Shown here: one piece after another, positions 1 to 12,099 of the stretch | Layout of the letters: every line of letters begins with the position of its first letter | Numbering within the stretch: position 1 is the first letter of the stretch | Assembly: GCF_031143425.1 (NCBI RefSeq) | Contig: NC_090439.1 | Location: 638,663,465-638,727,464, forward strand | Direction of reading: 5' to 3' | Origin: Pleurodeles waltl | Lineage: Eukaryota; Chordata; Amphibia; Caudata; Salamandridae | Length of the DNA stretch: 64,000 nt | Notes under the pieces: model-generated | What the model was told of the DNA's origin: nothing | Databases searched by the model: none | The model's input: only the letters and a program-made list of their open reading frames with translations | Position numbers and translations under genes: made by a program

Positions 1-1170
1 GAATTCCACAGGGGATGGGCACTTCTCCATTGTTTATCACTCCCCCGTGTCATGGTCAGCAGGTTGAGTCACATTTTGAAAAGGAGTCAAGTATTCCCCT
101 GGGAGAGCCCTCCAAATATGTTGATTTATTCCAATTTGTAAAATCTATATATAAAATAGAAGTTATGTATTATAAGTGTTTATTTCGCAGACGACTCTCC
201 TGAAATTAATCACAACATGCCCACTTTATTTCGGTCGTTTTGTTTTGGGTATGTATATAGCGCAAAACTGTTCCGGTTGTGCATCGGAGCGCCTTGCCTG
301 GAACAGTAGAAAGCAGTAGTGGCTCTGAATGCGGACTGAAGGAGGACGGGCGTCAAAGCATGACAAAACAACATTATTAAGAACACGAGCTGTTAAACAG
401 CAACATCTGAGGCTTACCAGATGAAATTTGAGGTTGGTGAGAACTCCACATTTCTGCAAATTAGGAAGATATTAGCTATGATTGAACTACATACAAATAC
501 CAAGAAACGAACTCTGTCATTGCAAAGTCTCTCCAATGCTATAATAGCAGAGAAATAATAATAATATAAGTAATAATTTTGCCAAGGCTCCATATCCTAT
601 TTAATCCTTTGCCTGAGCCAGTCTGCTAATTCATCATACATCTCGCATTAATAGCAGCAACATGTACAAAACAGTTGGTGGCTGTAATGAATGTAGAAAC
701 GTTATCCCCAGTTCTCCAAGCTATTTGATATCTTGACTGGGACCTTTAGAAGGCACATTTCTTCTCTAGGCATGGTAGATGAAAATGTTAAAGTACATTT
801 GCATCATCGCACAGTATTGAGCCAAATTTAAATGTAAACCTTTCATATTTAGAAAGCAAAAAGCGATTCATGGAATGCCATGAATCAATCTGAACCAGGA
901 TAATTACTCTGGACACATTCCATAGTTTTTTAGCTACTCCATGCCATCACAAAGACTAAAGACTAAACTTTTAAATAACATCAGACCCTCCAGATGGGGT
1001 CTCAAGCAACCATAAAACAGTGTTGGCCTTGCTGGGCTTTGTGAGGTGGAGCATGTTACCAGTTCTGCGTATTCATGTGAAAATGTTTGTGCATGAGAGC
1101 AACTTGTAATTCACAAAAAATAAAAGATACTCCTGGGAAACTGTGGCTCTTTCATCTCCCGGGAGTACAC
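1..1170. other. anonymous AT-rich DNA
   Basis: No gene, RNA gene or classified repeat is recognisable. Open frames are short, lack codon structure and resemble no family I know. Confidence 0.5.
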
Positions 1171-1244
1171 TTAGGGCCAGATGTAGCAAAGGGTTTTTCC
1201 CATTCTGTGTCAATGGGAAAATGTGTTCGTACATATGGCCCTAA
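1171..1244 (+). mobile_element. 68-bp foldback MITE, copy 1
   Basis: The 68-bp core 1174-1241 starts GGGCCAGATGTA and ends TACATATGGCCC, so its ends are inverted repeats. The flanks are TTA on the left and TAA on the right. A second copy of the same length lies inverted at 58319-58386 with perfect TAA flanks. A TWA-type 3-bp TSD and short terminal repeats fit a PIF/Harbinger-derived MITE. No coding capacity. Confidence 0.75.
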
Positions 1245-2240
1245 GAAACGTATGAATTCCAACAAAATTCTAAATGCACTCCAAATGTAGAAATACACCT
1301 TTTGGATTACATTTCCAACTATTTATGAGCATAGGTTCAGACTTTGCAGCTTTGACCCTCGAAGAATAACCAATTAAGATGCACACCGACCAGACAAAAA
1401 ATGTGAGATATCCTTAAATACTAAGACGCATCCCATATTGCATCCCATAAGTCTTTAATTGATTATGTGCTAACTTGTAAGTTGTAACAAACTCTGATGT
1501 AAGACCCTTTAAACATTTTCAGTTAAGAAAATAAATGTTAAGCATTTTCCTTTTCAAAATGACAACAGAAAGTAGGAAATTAATGTTACTTTAAATGGTG
1601 ACAAAAGAAGGTCACTGGAAGGCGTCCATTTTGTGAACAAAAATGTACAAAATTTCATTATGGCACACTGATTGTCTAATGTGGCAGAAATTAAAATGTA
1701 TGATCATAAAATGAGTAATTTGTAACTCATTACTTTGTTTCTTGTACCCCTAGAGCATATAGCGTAAATTGTATTCAAATGGTTAGAGAGTATATGGAAT
1801 AGACCTTGAGGTACCATACCATAAAGAGCAAATCCTTTATTGAACTTAGGTGCTTGGCTCCTAACATCCTGTTGGAATCTTTTAATTATATTTTTTCTTA
1901 ATACTAAATACAACTCTACCTCCTCATAGACATAAAAGGAATATAAGCAATGGACTTAAAGCTAACAACTGGTTCCCTCTTTTGTTTTCATTGCTGTAAA
2001 TCGAAGCTTGAGACATGCCAGCTGGGGAGGAAATAGAGGGAAACCTATATCACACAACTTTTCATGTCCACGTAAGTTATGAAGGGCTGACCTATGTCTA
2101 GCCTGGATATTATATAGTAATGTCACTTCATGTATAACCCCCTGGCCTTCAGTGTTACTAATACAATAATACTTAGCATTTGGGCAGAAAATGGTAGTTT
2201 GGATAAACTGCATAATAAAAGGCATAACATACCCCATTCT
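1245..2240. other. anonymous AT-rich DNA
   Basis: No recognisable gene or repeat. The short frames on both strands look random. Confidence 0.45.
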
Positions 2241-2367
2241 GTACATAATAAGGATATTGCAAGTCACTGAGGAGTTCCATAATCACATAGAGGAACAAGG
2301 CCATAGGCCGAGTTCCTTTATAAGTTTATGACACTCTGGGGTGACTAGCAATATCCTTATCATGTAC
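2241..2367. mobile_element. 127-bp palindromic foldback element
   Basis: The left arm, GTACATAATAAGGATATTGC at 2241-2260 and onward, is the imperfect reverse complement of the right arm ending GCAATATCCTTATCATGTAC at 2367. The centre holds a second dyad, GGAAC-AAGGCC / GGCCGA-GTTCC, at about 2292-2317. It looks like a MITE; no clear TSD was found. Confidence 0.6.
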
Positions 2368-3420
2368 GCCAGGCAGTCTGGTGTAAAATTAACCAAACCT
2401 GTTAGATATTTGTTGGAAACAGTTCTTAGAAACAGTGCAATACAAGTCAGTATAGTTTTTCTTTAAAGCTGCAGTAGCTCCGAACACGTAGAAACATGCA
2501 AAAAGACTGGCTTTCCTAAAGAGTGCAAAAAATAAACATGTTCTCTCTCCTTCTCATTGTAAGGTGCAAAATAGAACAGAAGAAATAAAAGCAATATTTT
2601 GTTTTCATTGAAGTAAATTGCTCTTTCAATCATGCTCCTTGACCTGACATGCCATTCACTTCAGCTGCTGGCTTTGGGAGTGGGCATTGTGACCTCAGAA
2701 CTCAACTTCAATAATTTATAATAGTCGAATTCTGATGTCTTTTCTTTATAATCCGCCACTGAGTGCGTCACAAGTCGGTGATTACAAAGACGTTAGACAC
2801 TGGCGTTTTTACAGGGATTATAGAATCCCATGTATTGCAATTCCTTTATACTGCTTGACCCAGTTATATTCACACAAGACAGAACTGCTACAGGTCTTTT
2901 TCACTCCCCAATATTGTACCAGTCCACAGCTGGTCTATTGAAAACCATAAACTGCAAGCCTATTGCTTGCACTTCTTGATCCATCACAATGTCAAGTGCT
3001 GCCCCCAATAACACGATAGCCTCGCCTCCATGATCATTACAAACAACATGGAAACACTTCTTACATAGAATCGAAACAAAGACAACACCTATCAAACCAC
3101 ACACCTTAAATGGTGTAACATGTTTCCCATGGAGGCAAGGCCTTCAGCAAGTCACATAAAGGTAGTGAGCACTATATAAATGTTTCAGTACAATACACTG
3201 TAATGCTCCATATTTACTGTAAGCTACTACCCACAAATATCAGATAAAAGTGGTCAAGGCATTTTACTTTTGTCCATGGCAGTATCCTCACATATATCAA
3301 TCAGGCACATATTCCAACACTGTTCCTGCATAATGAATCATTTATCTCTGCTAGTCCCGTGTCTTGCTTGAAGTAATCTGTTGCTAAAATAGAGTTTCAT
3401 TTTTGAAAGGTGACAGCTGG
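2368..3420. other. anonymous DNA
   Basis: No recognisable gene, RNA or repeat family. Small open frames at 2735-2941 (+) and 2901-3104 (-) overlap each other and have no family resemblance. Confidence 0.45.
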
Positions 3421-3424
3421 CCAC

Positions 3425-4660
3425 CAACCTACCAGCTCTCCAAATGAATTGTACCAATCTGGAATCAAGAAGCAACGTAGTCCTTTCAGCTTCTTGCGTC
3501 CGAGAATTAAATCCAAGGGTTGGAAGTCTGCCAGGGTGGAACCCCTGATGAAGAAACCATTTCTAAGAGCTGATTACCTAAGCAACTTTCATCCCATTTC
3601 TTTGCATCATTACTTAGAAAAACTGCCTGGTAATCTGTTTGTCTCCCATCCTAAAAAATTGCTGAAGAGTATAAGATGTTGAATTCTTTGCAGGTGGGAT
3701 TGAGGCTGGGCTGCAGCACAAAGGAATGGTGCTGTAGATCCTGGGTGTTCTGCACAGGCTGGACGACAACAGTGGTGTCAGGATACAGATATTGCTTGAT
3801 CTCTTTGCGGCCTTGAATGCCATCATTCAAGGTATCTTAATCAACAGACTTTCTGAGGCAGGTTTATCGGGCACTGTCCTTAAATGACTCAAGTTGATTT
3901 TGGCTGAAGGGCAATTTAAAGTCCCTTTCCACTGCAGAGGCTAGGAACTCAACTGTGGTGTTCCTCAGTGGCCTATATTGTCCCATGCTCCATCCAATCT
4001 ATGCACATGGTGACTTGAAAATCATCTTGTGGTAGCCCAATTTTACAAATAGTCTGATGACACCCAGCTGCTATTTAGGTTATCCAAATGCTCTGCATCT
4101 GAAGAGGGGTTACGATGGTCTAACATCTTTACCAGTGGTCTTTCAATGACTTGCTGGTGGAGGTCATGAAACGTTCTCAGCGCTGCAGATGTTTCTCTAT
4201 GGAATAGGGCAGTTCAGCTGTCGAGCATGGGCCACCTCCCTCTGTCAGTGAAAGCAGTGCCTAACCTAGAAATGTACATAGGCTCTAACTTGACTGTGGA
4301 CACCCAAACTGTTAAAGCTGCCAATCTCAGTTTACGCCAGCTCAAGATTCTGAAAAACAATGTTTTCTTTATTGAACAACATCTTCACAGGCAAGTGATG
4401 AAAGTCCTCACCCAGTTTCATCTAGACAATGGCACCTCCGTCTGTGTAGCAGTGAGGGCTTTGCACCATTTGCAATTGGTGCACAATGAAGCAGTTTCTT
4501 TAACCACAAGACGTCTGAGACGAGAAGACATCACCTCAGTCCTCTGGTCTTTAAACTTGCTGGCCATGTGTATCAGGGTCTTTCTCCTATTTTGTCTTGT
4601 CTTCGACAATGATTGGCTATCGGTGCTCTTTGTTGTTTTACGACATGTTGCAGTAATTAT
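3425..4660 (+). pseudogene. decayed LINE (CR1/L2-like) reverse transcriptase
   Basis: Translating the + strand across changing frames gives the order typical of a CR1/L2-type reverse transcriptase. A NFHPISL segment (family pattern NYRPISLLP) lies near 3590. A DDTQLLF-like remnant of the downstream palm region lies near 4050-4080. An LVHNEA...REDIT segment in the frame 4227-4733 matches the family pattern LVQNAAAR...REHIT. Many stops and frameshifts interrupt it, so it is an old dead copy. The 168-codon frame 4227-4733 is the C-terminal part of this enzyme, not a host gene. The exact clade cannot be fixed by eye; a translated search against LINE reverse transcriptases would decide. Confidence 0.7.
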
Positions 4661-4883
4661 CATATTTTTCTACAGCACCGAGATGGTCTGCGAACATTTG
4701 TTCTGGAAAGAAATGTACCATAACATACAATAACTGATCTGTGCGTTAAATAAACCAGCCACATTAAGAAGCACACCTGCTCCATTCTATTCGGTAACTG
4801 GTAGGCTCCTAGTGTGTTTCTTCAATGTTATAAATCAAACTAAATTCATGTATGCCAATGAATGCTAACTAGTTTCTGAATTC

Positions 4884-5206
4884 TTGCAATTACACTCTCG
4901 TTTTACCTCTATCTCCCATTTTCTGAGTCTCTGTTGTTTTCTCTACCTCTCTCTTCCTTTCATCTCATTTTTGTTCTATTTCTATCTCTTTCTGTCTCAT
5001 GCTTTTTCTCTTTCTCTGTACCCTGTAATTACAACCCACTTTCTCTTGATCTCTCTCTCTTCCCCTCGCACCACCTGTCTCTCACTCCCTCTCTTGCTCA
5101 GTCTCTTCCTCTTGATTTCTCTCTTTCTCTCCCCCCTTCCACCTGTGTTTCTCTCAATCTCTCACTTTTACTTCCTTTCTCTCTCTGTAGCTCTCTATCC
5201 CGTTAA
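4884..5206 (+). repeat. pyrimidine-rich (CTCTT) low-complexity tract
   Basis: The + strand is almost entirely C and T with CTCTCT/CTTTCT runs. The long open frames here (Ser/Leu/Phe rich, two frames at once) are a by-product of composition and are not genes. A related tract lies at 15040-15130. Confidence 0.85.
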
Positions 5207-6375
5207 ACAGGGGCACTGATCATCATTACTATTTGACAACTGGTGTTTTTGAACTTGAAGTACTCACACATTGGTGGGGCTCTACGGGTGATGGGAGGTA
5301 GTAAAAGCTTTCCAGAGAGGAGAGCAGCAGTGCGAGTTCGTTGTCATGGTTATTGGGTGAAACGCTCTGCGGTTATGTATGTTCTAAACTAAAGAGCAGG
5401 TGTAATGAACATGAGGGACGGCAGAGCAGCAAGGCGCTTATAGGTTGCAGACATTCTCGCCCTGGCTGTGTAGGATCACCCACCTCGCGCCACGACTCTC
5501 TCTTTCACTGCGTCACGAAGTCGTTCTCTAATTCAGATGACTAAGTATCCCGTAGATGCTATCCCAGCATTCAACAGAAGTAGAGTTTCGCTTATTAGTT
5601 TTCCTGCCTCTATGATCTTCTGCCAATTGGCAAACGCTAAGTATGGCTAACCTTCAACTGAAACTACAAATATTTTAAGCCAAGAAAGGGAAAGAGTGAC
5701 AGGATGCATTGTTAATTTGTTTACAGATGAATAGCAGTTAATATTAAATAGCGTCTCCTTTTAGCTTCCAGTTAACTGCCTTGGAAACTGAAGATATATT
5801 GGAGTGGATAATTGTGTGCTATAATGGTTGAAAGGGTGCATGTTCCATTTTTATTCAATGTTCTATTCAAAATCGAATCATCATGGTTTATGGCCTGACC
5901 CTGGGTGTCCCAAGGCCGATACAGATGGATTGTTGTGTCCAGTACTCTGGCTTACGCTCCTTCTTTTGGATAGTGTGCATGTTAGCATGTAGTGTATTAT
6001 TGTTCTTAGATGTATCATTATTCGGCATTTGTTTGAATCCAAGAAGCATCTAGTCCACAGTGGAAACACATGTGGCCCCGGGCCTAACATTTTTTGGGGC
6101 CCCCTGCTCAGAATTTACTAATCATTTTCTGCTTGGAGACTGTGGTCAGATCATTGATAACCTTCTTCCCACGGCCAGACTAAACTCTCTCTGTCTAGCT
6201 GCCACCAGGAAAGCAGAAAGACTAGCATCCCGAACAAGCCTGCTGCATGCAGCACCGTGGACTGGTGCTTCACCTTTTGTGTCTGTGTATATGGAAGGTG
6301 CTTCGTTTAGGTCTCGCTTTCTGGACAGTGCATGTTTTGTCTGTTGCAAAACCTGCTGTTAGTTTACAGTCAGGT
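5207..6375. other. anonymous DNA
   Basis: No gene is recognisable. A CpG-containing patch at 5320-5530 and a GGGGCC-rich patch at 6070-6110 stand out, but neither shows coding or RNA structure I can name. Confidence 0.4.
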
Positions 6376-6900
6376 TAGAGTCTGCCCTTTGCTTATCATT
6401 GGTTGGCATGATTGTCACTCTCATTTGCTTGCATCTTATTTGTTAACGTGTGTGGGATTTCATCCCTCTTCTTGTGTTTGTCCCTCCCCTGGAGCACGAA
6501 CACATTACTTGCATCTGTTATCTGCTCATTTTCAGGTGCCCCTTTTTACTTTTTGTTTAAACACTCCGAAAGAGTGCATGTTTCTAGTTGTCCCCCTAGT
6601 ATGCTTCAGCCCTCTGTGCTTCGTTTTGTGCTCTGCTGCCTACCTACTTCTTCCAACCCCCACAGCTGTCACCTGCTTTTTCTCCTCTGCTCCATGTTGC
6701 TGTCTTGCCCCCTTTGGTTCCCTCCCCACACTCTTAGTTTTGCTCCCCCCACCCCAGTAGCCCAGTATTCCTTCCCCCTAATCTCCTGTTCCTTTCCCCA
6801 CCCATCCTCTGTGATTCCACCCTTTTTATTGCTTTTGCCCCACCCTGCTCCACATTTATGTCACGCACCTGTGTTTTTCCCTTTGACTTGACTCCCAGAG
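6376..6900 (+). repeat. interspersed repeat related to 14930-15190
   Basis: It begins GTCTGCCCTTTGCTTATCAT near 6380. It resembles GGTCTGCCCCTTACTCATTA at 14939, and both continue into C/T-rich sequence containing GAGTGCATGT. The large open frames at 6332-6760 and 6412-6891 overlap in two frames and are Cys/Leu/Pro/Ser-rich composition artefacts. Confidence 0.5.
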
Positions 6901-7606
6901 AAGGTCACAATATTTGGATCCGCTTCTTCCGAGAGCAAATGCCCTACAGGACATTTGGATCAACTTTTCCAGAGAACAACTACTAAAGCTCCACTTCTAA
7001 AGTGATGCGGTGGCACCAAGACCCCCAGGACCTACAACCGCAGTAGAGGAGGTCAGACCCTCAGATTTCATTCACTGAATTGCATGAATCCTACCTCAAC
7101 AGCTGTGTCCCTGTCCTCCCAGATGCTGCAGAATGAGTCCCGCAGAGGAAGAAACCAATCACACTTTGTTTCTGCTTCACAAGTTTTACATCTGACTCCA
7201 AAGACTCCAATGTTTTACAACATAATAATTTTTAGTTCTTACCTTCGAGGAATCATTTAGGTGTCTGTAGGCAAAGCCTATTGTGGATCACAGTGCTTTA
7301 AATGGGATAAAAAGGTGGGGTGAAGCTTAAGTAATTAAGGGCATAGCTTAAAACATGTGGACTATAGTCTGGTGCTTTATGCAGCATGCTGCCTGACCAG
7401 CATTTAGGTACCTATATGAGGTTTCTGTTATGGCATCTGGACACAACACAAAAAAACAAACATATGCCTTACACAAGCCAGAACCCCTGAGTTTGTGAGT
7501 GTTTGCAAGCAGTTTATTATAAATGATATACATTATATACATGAGTAACCATATACATTTTGCAATAAATATTTAGAATTGGCAATTACAAATGGCAAAT
7601 ATGTGA
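6901..7606. other. anonymous DNA
   Basis: No recognisable gene, RNA or classified repeat up to the LTR insertion site. Confidence 0.4.
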
Positions 7607-7855
7607 CCATTGATAGAGCGGTCCGTACTAATAATTTACCTGTATTTGGACGCTCTTTAGGCCGATGAATCTTTTGACTAAGTGGGAACTCTCCGTACTC
7701 TTATATCGATCAGTCGCATCAAATCAATAATCAATAACGAACATAAGCAATACCTTGATCAACATAACACTTAACAATTAATCCAGAATACATTTCGGCG
7801 AACCCTGACCTTTCAGTCAGGAATAACCACACCAGTTTATTGCAAAGTTAGTGAA

Positions 7856-7861
7856 TTTATT
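7856..7861 (-). promoter_or_regulatory. LTR polyadenylation signal AATAAA
   Basis: AATAAA is read on the minus strand. The same hexamer sits at the corresponding place (59831-59836) in the related LTR, which supports it as the retroviral poly(A) signal. Confidence 0.6.
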
Positions 7862-8598
7862 TCCCTATATTAACAAAGCTAGCACAATATAAATGTGTCT
7901 CAACACCAAATGATAAACATAAATGAACATTAATAGCTGTCCATAACAGCGAAACAAGTGTAATCTATGCAGCATTTGAATAACAAGGCATTCGATAATA
8001 GCAATGCAAATCACAAAAACTATAATCTGTAATGAGCTAATTGCATACATTTAGTCAGCATAACAAGATCTCAAATTGCATCGTGCAACATATGGAATCC
8101 TAGTCTAACCTCAAATTAGCATCGGCATGTGGGACTTCATGCGAAAACAATTTAGCAACATAAATTTAGAAAACTCCTAACTAGGGATCTTATCAAAATC
8201 AGCAGTTGGTTACCTAAAAGAAACACAATGCAATTTTACAATTTTCCTTTCATATTTACCAATTACGATCAGCATACAAGGAAGTCTTCGTCTCACAGGT
8301 ACCGTTTCTCGATCAGCATGGGTACCGTTTCGATCGGCATGGGACGGGGCAAAGGGGCAGGGGTGGACGGGGCAATTGCCTCACGGCGGCAAGGTAAAAC
8401 TATTACTTCATGCAAAGGGACAAATCAAAGTTAAAGTCTCTAGGGCAAGAATCATTTAAAGTCTCTTTCTCTCGATTAGAGAAAGAATCAAAGTCTCTTT
8501 CAAAATGGCGTCGCAGCAAAGTGGGCCATAATAGCTACGAAGTCTGCAAAATGGCGGGTATCGAGCTGGTAATGGCTGCTTTCTTCTCGTGCACCTGG

Positions 8599-8606
8599 TT
8601 TAAATA
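8599..8606 (-). promoter_or_regulatory. possible LTR TATA box
   Basis: TATTTAAA on the minus strand lies in the middle of the LTR, about 0.74 kb upstream of the AATAAA. That implies an unusually long R region if this is the promoter, so the call is tentative. Confidence 0.35.
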
Positions 8607-9418
8607 GACAACAGTTCAAATCCAGTAGGGTCTTCCATTGGAGGGTTCATAGGTTAGGTTCAAATTGTCCAATCAAAAACGACAGTTCTCAAGCTTTTAC
8701 TTAAGCATACATTATCCTTGGAGATGGGTACGCAAGTTGCAACATTTTATACCAATTAGTTCACTTTCAGAGCCTCCATTGTCCGCACCTGCAGATCGAC
8801 CTTGGAGTAAAGAGAAAATATGCCAGGCTGGCACGAAACTTTAAGATAAGCATGTGAACGGTCTCAGTGGAAAAGTACAGCTTCAAGCAAAAATACACGT
8901 TTAATAGCACATTGGAAAAATACGAGCATCTAAACCGTGAGACCAGGCAACTAGGCCAAAGCCTCCACTAAAGTTATGCTAAGCTAAAGCATTTCAAACA
9001 AGCAAATCATAGCACACGTTTACGATTATGTCGGATTAGTGCAATTCTAATACCACGTTATATAAAGCACGCTTATAAATGTTGGCAAACTACTCTAAGG
9101 GGACATTTTGTCCCCGTACAATCTTTATTAGTTTGGTTAAAGTCACACATGATTATTTCACACTACGTTTATGCGTTAATAAATGTAAAACCTTCATTTC
9201 TGCTTCCTCACCATCACTATGTCCGCATTAAAGAGAGGCCAAGGATTGCATGTTCATGTTATCTAAACACTGTTATGGCCCATTGACTCACACCGCCTCA
9301 GCACCAGAGGTCTTAATCGTGTCCCATTATAAACACCCTCCCACAACCAGAATTCAGCTGGAAACATCAATGCAACTTAGCTCACATGTGCCATACAAGC
9401 ACTGGCAAACCCGGCAAC

Positions 9419-10053
9419 TTAGGGGGTGATTCTGACCGCGGCGGACGGCGGTCGCCGCCCGCCAAGCGGTTCCCGCCGAAAGACCGCTCCGCGGTCAAAA
9501 GACCGCGGCGGTCATTCTGGCTTTCCCACTGGGCCGGCGGGCGACCGCCGAAAGTCCGCCCGCCAGCCCAGCGGGAAACACCCTTCCCACGAGGACGCCG
9601 GCTCAGAATGGAGCCGGCGGAGTGGGAAGGTGCGACGGGTGCAGTTGCACCCGTTGCGAATTTCAGTGCCTGCAAAGCAGACACTGAAATTCTTCGTGGG
9701 GCCCTCTTACGGGGGCCCCAGCAGTGCCCATGCCATTGGCATGGGCACTGCAGGGGCCCCCAGGGGCCCCGCGGCACCCCCTACCGCCATCCTGTTCCTG
9801 GCGGGAGAACCGCCAGGAACCGGATGGCAGTAGGGGGTGTCAGAATCCCCATGGCGGCGGAGCACGCTCTGCCGCCATGGAGGATTCTCAAGGGCAGCGG
9901 GAAGTCGGCGGTACACCGCCGACTTTCCGTTTCTGGCCGCGGCTGAACCGCCGCGGTCAGAACGCCCAGCGGTGCACCGCCAGCCTGTTGGCGGTGCTAC
10001 CGCCGACCTCCGCCATGGCGGTAATTACCGCCAGGGTCAGAATGACCCCCTTA
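9419..10053 (+). mobile_element. GC-rich foldback MITE, copy 1 (TSD TTA)
   Basis: The 629-bp element 9422-10050 begins GGGGGTGATTCTGACC and ends GGTCAGAATGACCCCC, flanked by TTA at 9419-9421 and 10051-10053. The interior is dense in CCGCC/GGCGG hairpins and CpG, in sharp contrast to its AT-rich surroundings. A second copy in the same orientation is at 38998-39556. The 186-, 135-, 131- and 112-codon frames here occur on both strands and in several frames; they reflect GC content and are not genes. The 3-bp TTA TSD points to PIF/Harbinger mobilisation. Confidence 0.88.
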
Positions 10054-10200
10054 GTCTTTTAGAGCCAAGACCATTTGGCTTTGTCAATACTTAAGAAAAT
10101 CAGTTTCAAATCTGATAAAAAATTGCATTAAAGCAAAACAAGTTTACATATGCTAACAAAGTATTTCATTATTTAAAATATGTAATGTATATGTAGCAAT

Positions 10201-12095
10201 TGCCAGAAATGGGGTTTCTTGCTGGCTAGGTTATGTACGTAAACCAGGCATAACCCACCACTCTAGTCAGGGTAAGTCAGTTACACCCCAAAGATAACCT
10301 GTGCTCAGCCTCTGGTAGCTTGGTGCAGAGCAGGCAGGCTAATCATCAGAAGCAATGCGTAAAGCATTTGTTCTACTCACTCACACCAGTAACACAACCA
10401 ATACACCACAAAAGAGACTCCACACAGGAATATATAGAAATATAGTATATATTATACATAAGTCATAGACCAAAATGACTTGAATAATAAATTGTGTGCG
10501 TATTATGCAACTCCTGAAGTAATACTTGTTATACTGAACAGTGCAAGAATCAAAACAGTATACATTTGAACATAGAGGCATAACACACAAAAGATTATAA
10601 AATAAAAACATGAAGGTGACCATAAACCATAAACCATTGGCAGGTTATGCAGAATGTGTAGGGTAAATCTCCCAGCATTACAGTGATCACCTAGACAGAG
10701 CCCATCTGCACTCCTATCACAAGTTTCACAGTAAGTTGTCACCAAACGTTACCCATCCTGCTGCCTGGTCCAGCTAACCAGTGCCCCCAAGGTATGTACA
10801 CAAGCTGGGGCACACACACACACTGCAGAATCCAGTGGGGGGAAACACATACAGTGTAACAAGGGCAGGGAGACCCAAAAGGGTACCCTGCATGCAGAAT
10901 GGCAAGAGGGCAGCCGCCTGCGAATGCGCGGCACATCTGCTAAGGGTTCCAACACTAGGAGTCTCCACGCTCACAGAGGACCCCACGGGACTGGGGCTCC
11001 ATACCTTCCTGGGAGTTGGAGAAGTCCTTGTTCCTTTGATCAAGCAGGGCTGCGCCAGGCCGGTAGGAGTGTCCTCGGGAACTTGGGTCTCTACTCCCTG
11101 CAGGCATGCAAGTGCTGTCACCAGGAGCTCCTTCCTCACTCTGCATCTCCCGTAGTAGAGGGGGGCCTACTCTTGGGGGGTTCCACATGGCCAGCAATGG
11201 GGTCGAGAGGCAGTGAGGAGGTGCCACTGGGTGGTGCTTCTCCCTCAGGTGATGTAGATCGGAGCAAAATTCAAAATAAAACTCCAACTGCTCATGGATA
11301 CTCAGGAGAAGCACTTCACTATGTGCTGGTTGGTAGTAAGTGGGCAGCCTTAAAAACCAAGAGTCCCCCGTCTTTGATGTCTATGAAATTAAGCACTCAG
11401 CATGCACTGTTTCTTAAGGAACGACAGAGTCATCAGGCAGCTCAACTTACACTAATAATGCTCAAAAAGCAGTGAAAGGGCGGTGCTCACCACACACTGG
11501 ATTGAGATGACATGGGTGGCCAGACTCAGAGTCCCAAGGCCAGTTCTGGGTAGTCACCATTACCAGGAGAACACTGGGGATCACTCACAGAGTAGTAGGC
11601 AGACAGGCCAGCACACAGAGTCACATTGCAGAGTGGCAGTCCCTTCAACAACCTAGCAGCAGCAGGTTAGCACAACAAAGCAAGTTGCGCAAATGGTGGT
11701 TCCCCTCGGTAGCACAGCAGGCCTCTGCTCTAGTATGTAGAGCCAGCAGTGTATGGTTACAAGTCCCACGCAGTGTCTAAAATCATGGGGTCAGAGACCC
11801 TCTGCTTATACTCAAAAGTGTCTTTGTTCAAAGGGGAACTTTAAAAGTAACCTTAGAAGTGGACAACACCGCCTTTCAACTCAACCCTGGCTCCAGACAT
11901 CAGATGGGGGTAAGTCACTCCTTTGTGCGAGGGTAGGACACATCCTATACAATTGTAAAGTGTGACCGCCCTCTCCCAGCCCAGGAAGACCATCAGTATC
12001 CAGATGAATGCAGATGTAACCCTGTCACATCTAACCCTTCCTGTGTTATGGCTGTCTGGAAAGTATGCACAAAGTGTAGCTGTCACCTAGGCCCA
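10201..12095. mobile_element. LTR-like interspersed repeat, right end truncated
   Basis: It starts TGCCAGAAATGGGGTTTCTT at 10201 and carries TCTAGTCAGGGTAAG, CTCTGGTAGCTTGGTGCAGAG and other blocks that I recall from abundant newt repeats. The repeat at 19931-21980 has the same block order (CTTGTCAGGGTGAATC, GTCTGGTAGCTCG). The flank ends GCAAT on the left, but no matching TSD appears on the right, where the sequence passes into satellite-like repeats. Open frames up to 183 codons at 10.7-11.5 kb overlap on both strands and show no protein family. Confidence 0.6.
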
Positions 12096-12099
12096 GACG

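Larger units (their letters stand above)
7607..9214 (-). mobile_element. ERV-type solo LTR with 4-bp TSD CCAT
   Basis: The 1600-bp LTR spans 7611-9210, begins TG and ends CA, and is flanked by CCAT at 7607-7610 and 9211-9214. It is related along its length to the 3' LTR of the retrovirus at 59600-61141. Shared blocks include the CGATGAA(C/T)CTTTTGA segment near 7665 and the block around AATAACCACACC near 7822. Because the retrovirus is on the minus strand and the LTR aligns in the same sense, this LTR also reads minus. A single LTR between matching TSDs means the internal region was lost by LTR-LTR recombination. A 4-bp TSD fits gammaretrovirus-like ERVs. Confidence 0.88.

Noticed and set aside
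4884..5219. 111- and 90-codon hydrophobic open frames
   Set aside because: Pyrimidine-rich low-complexity DNA, open in two frames at once.
9382..10094. Several 110-190-codon open frames on both strands
   Set aside because: They all lie inside the GC-rich MITE, overlap in several frames and recur in the second MITE copy; stop-poor GC composition explains them.
10774..11475. Overlapping 119-183-codon frames
   Set aside because: Open on both strands inside an interspersed LTR-like repeat, with no retroelement or host protein motif.
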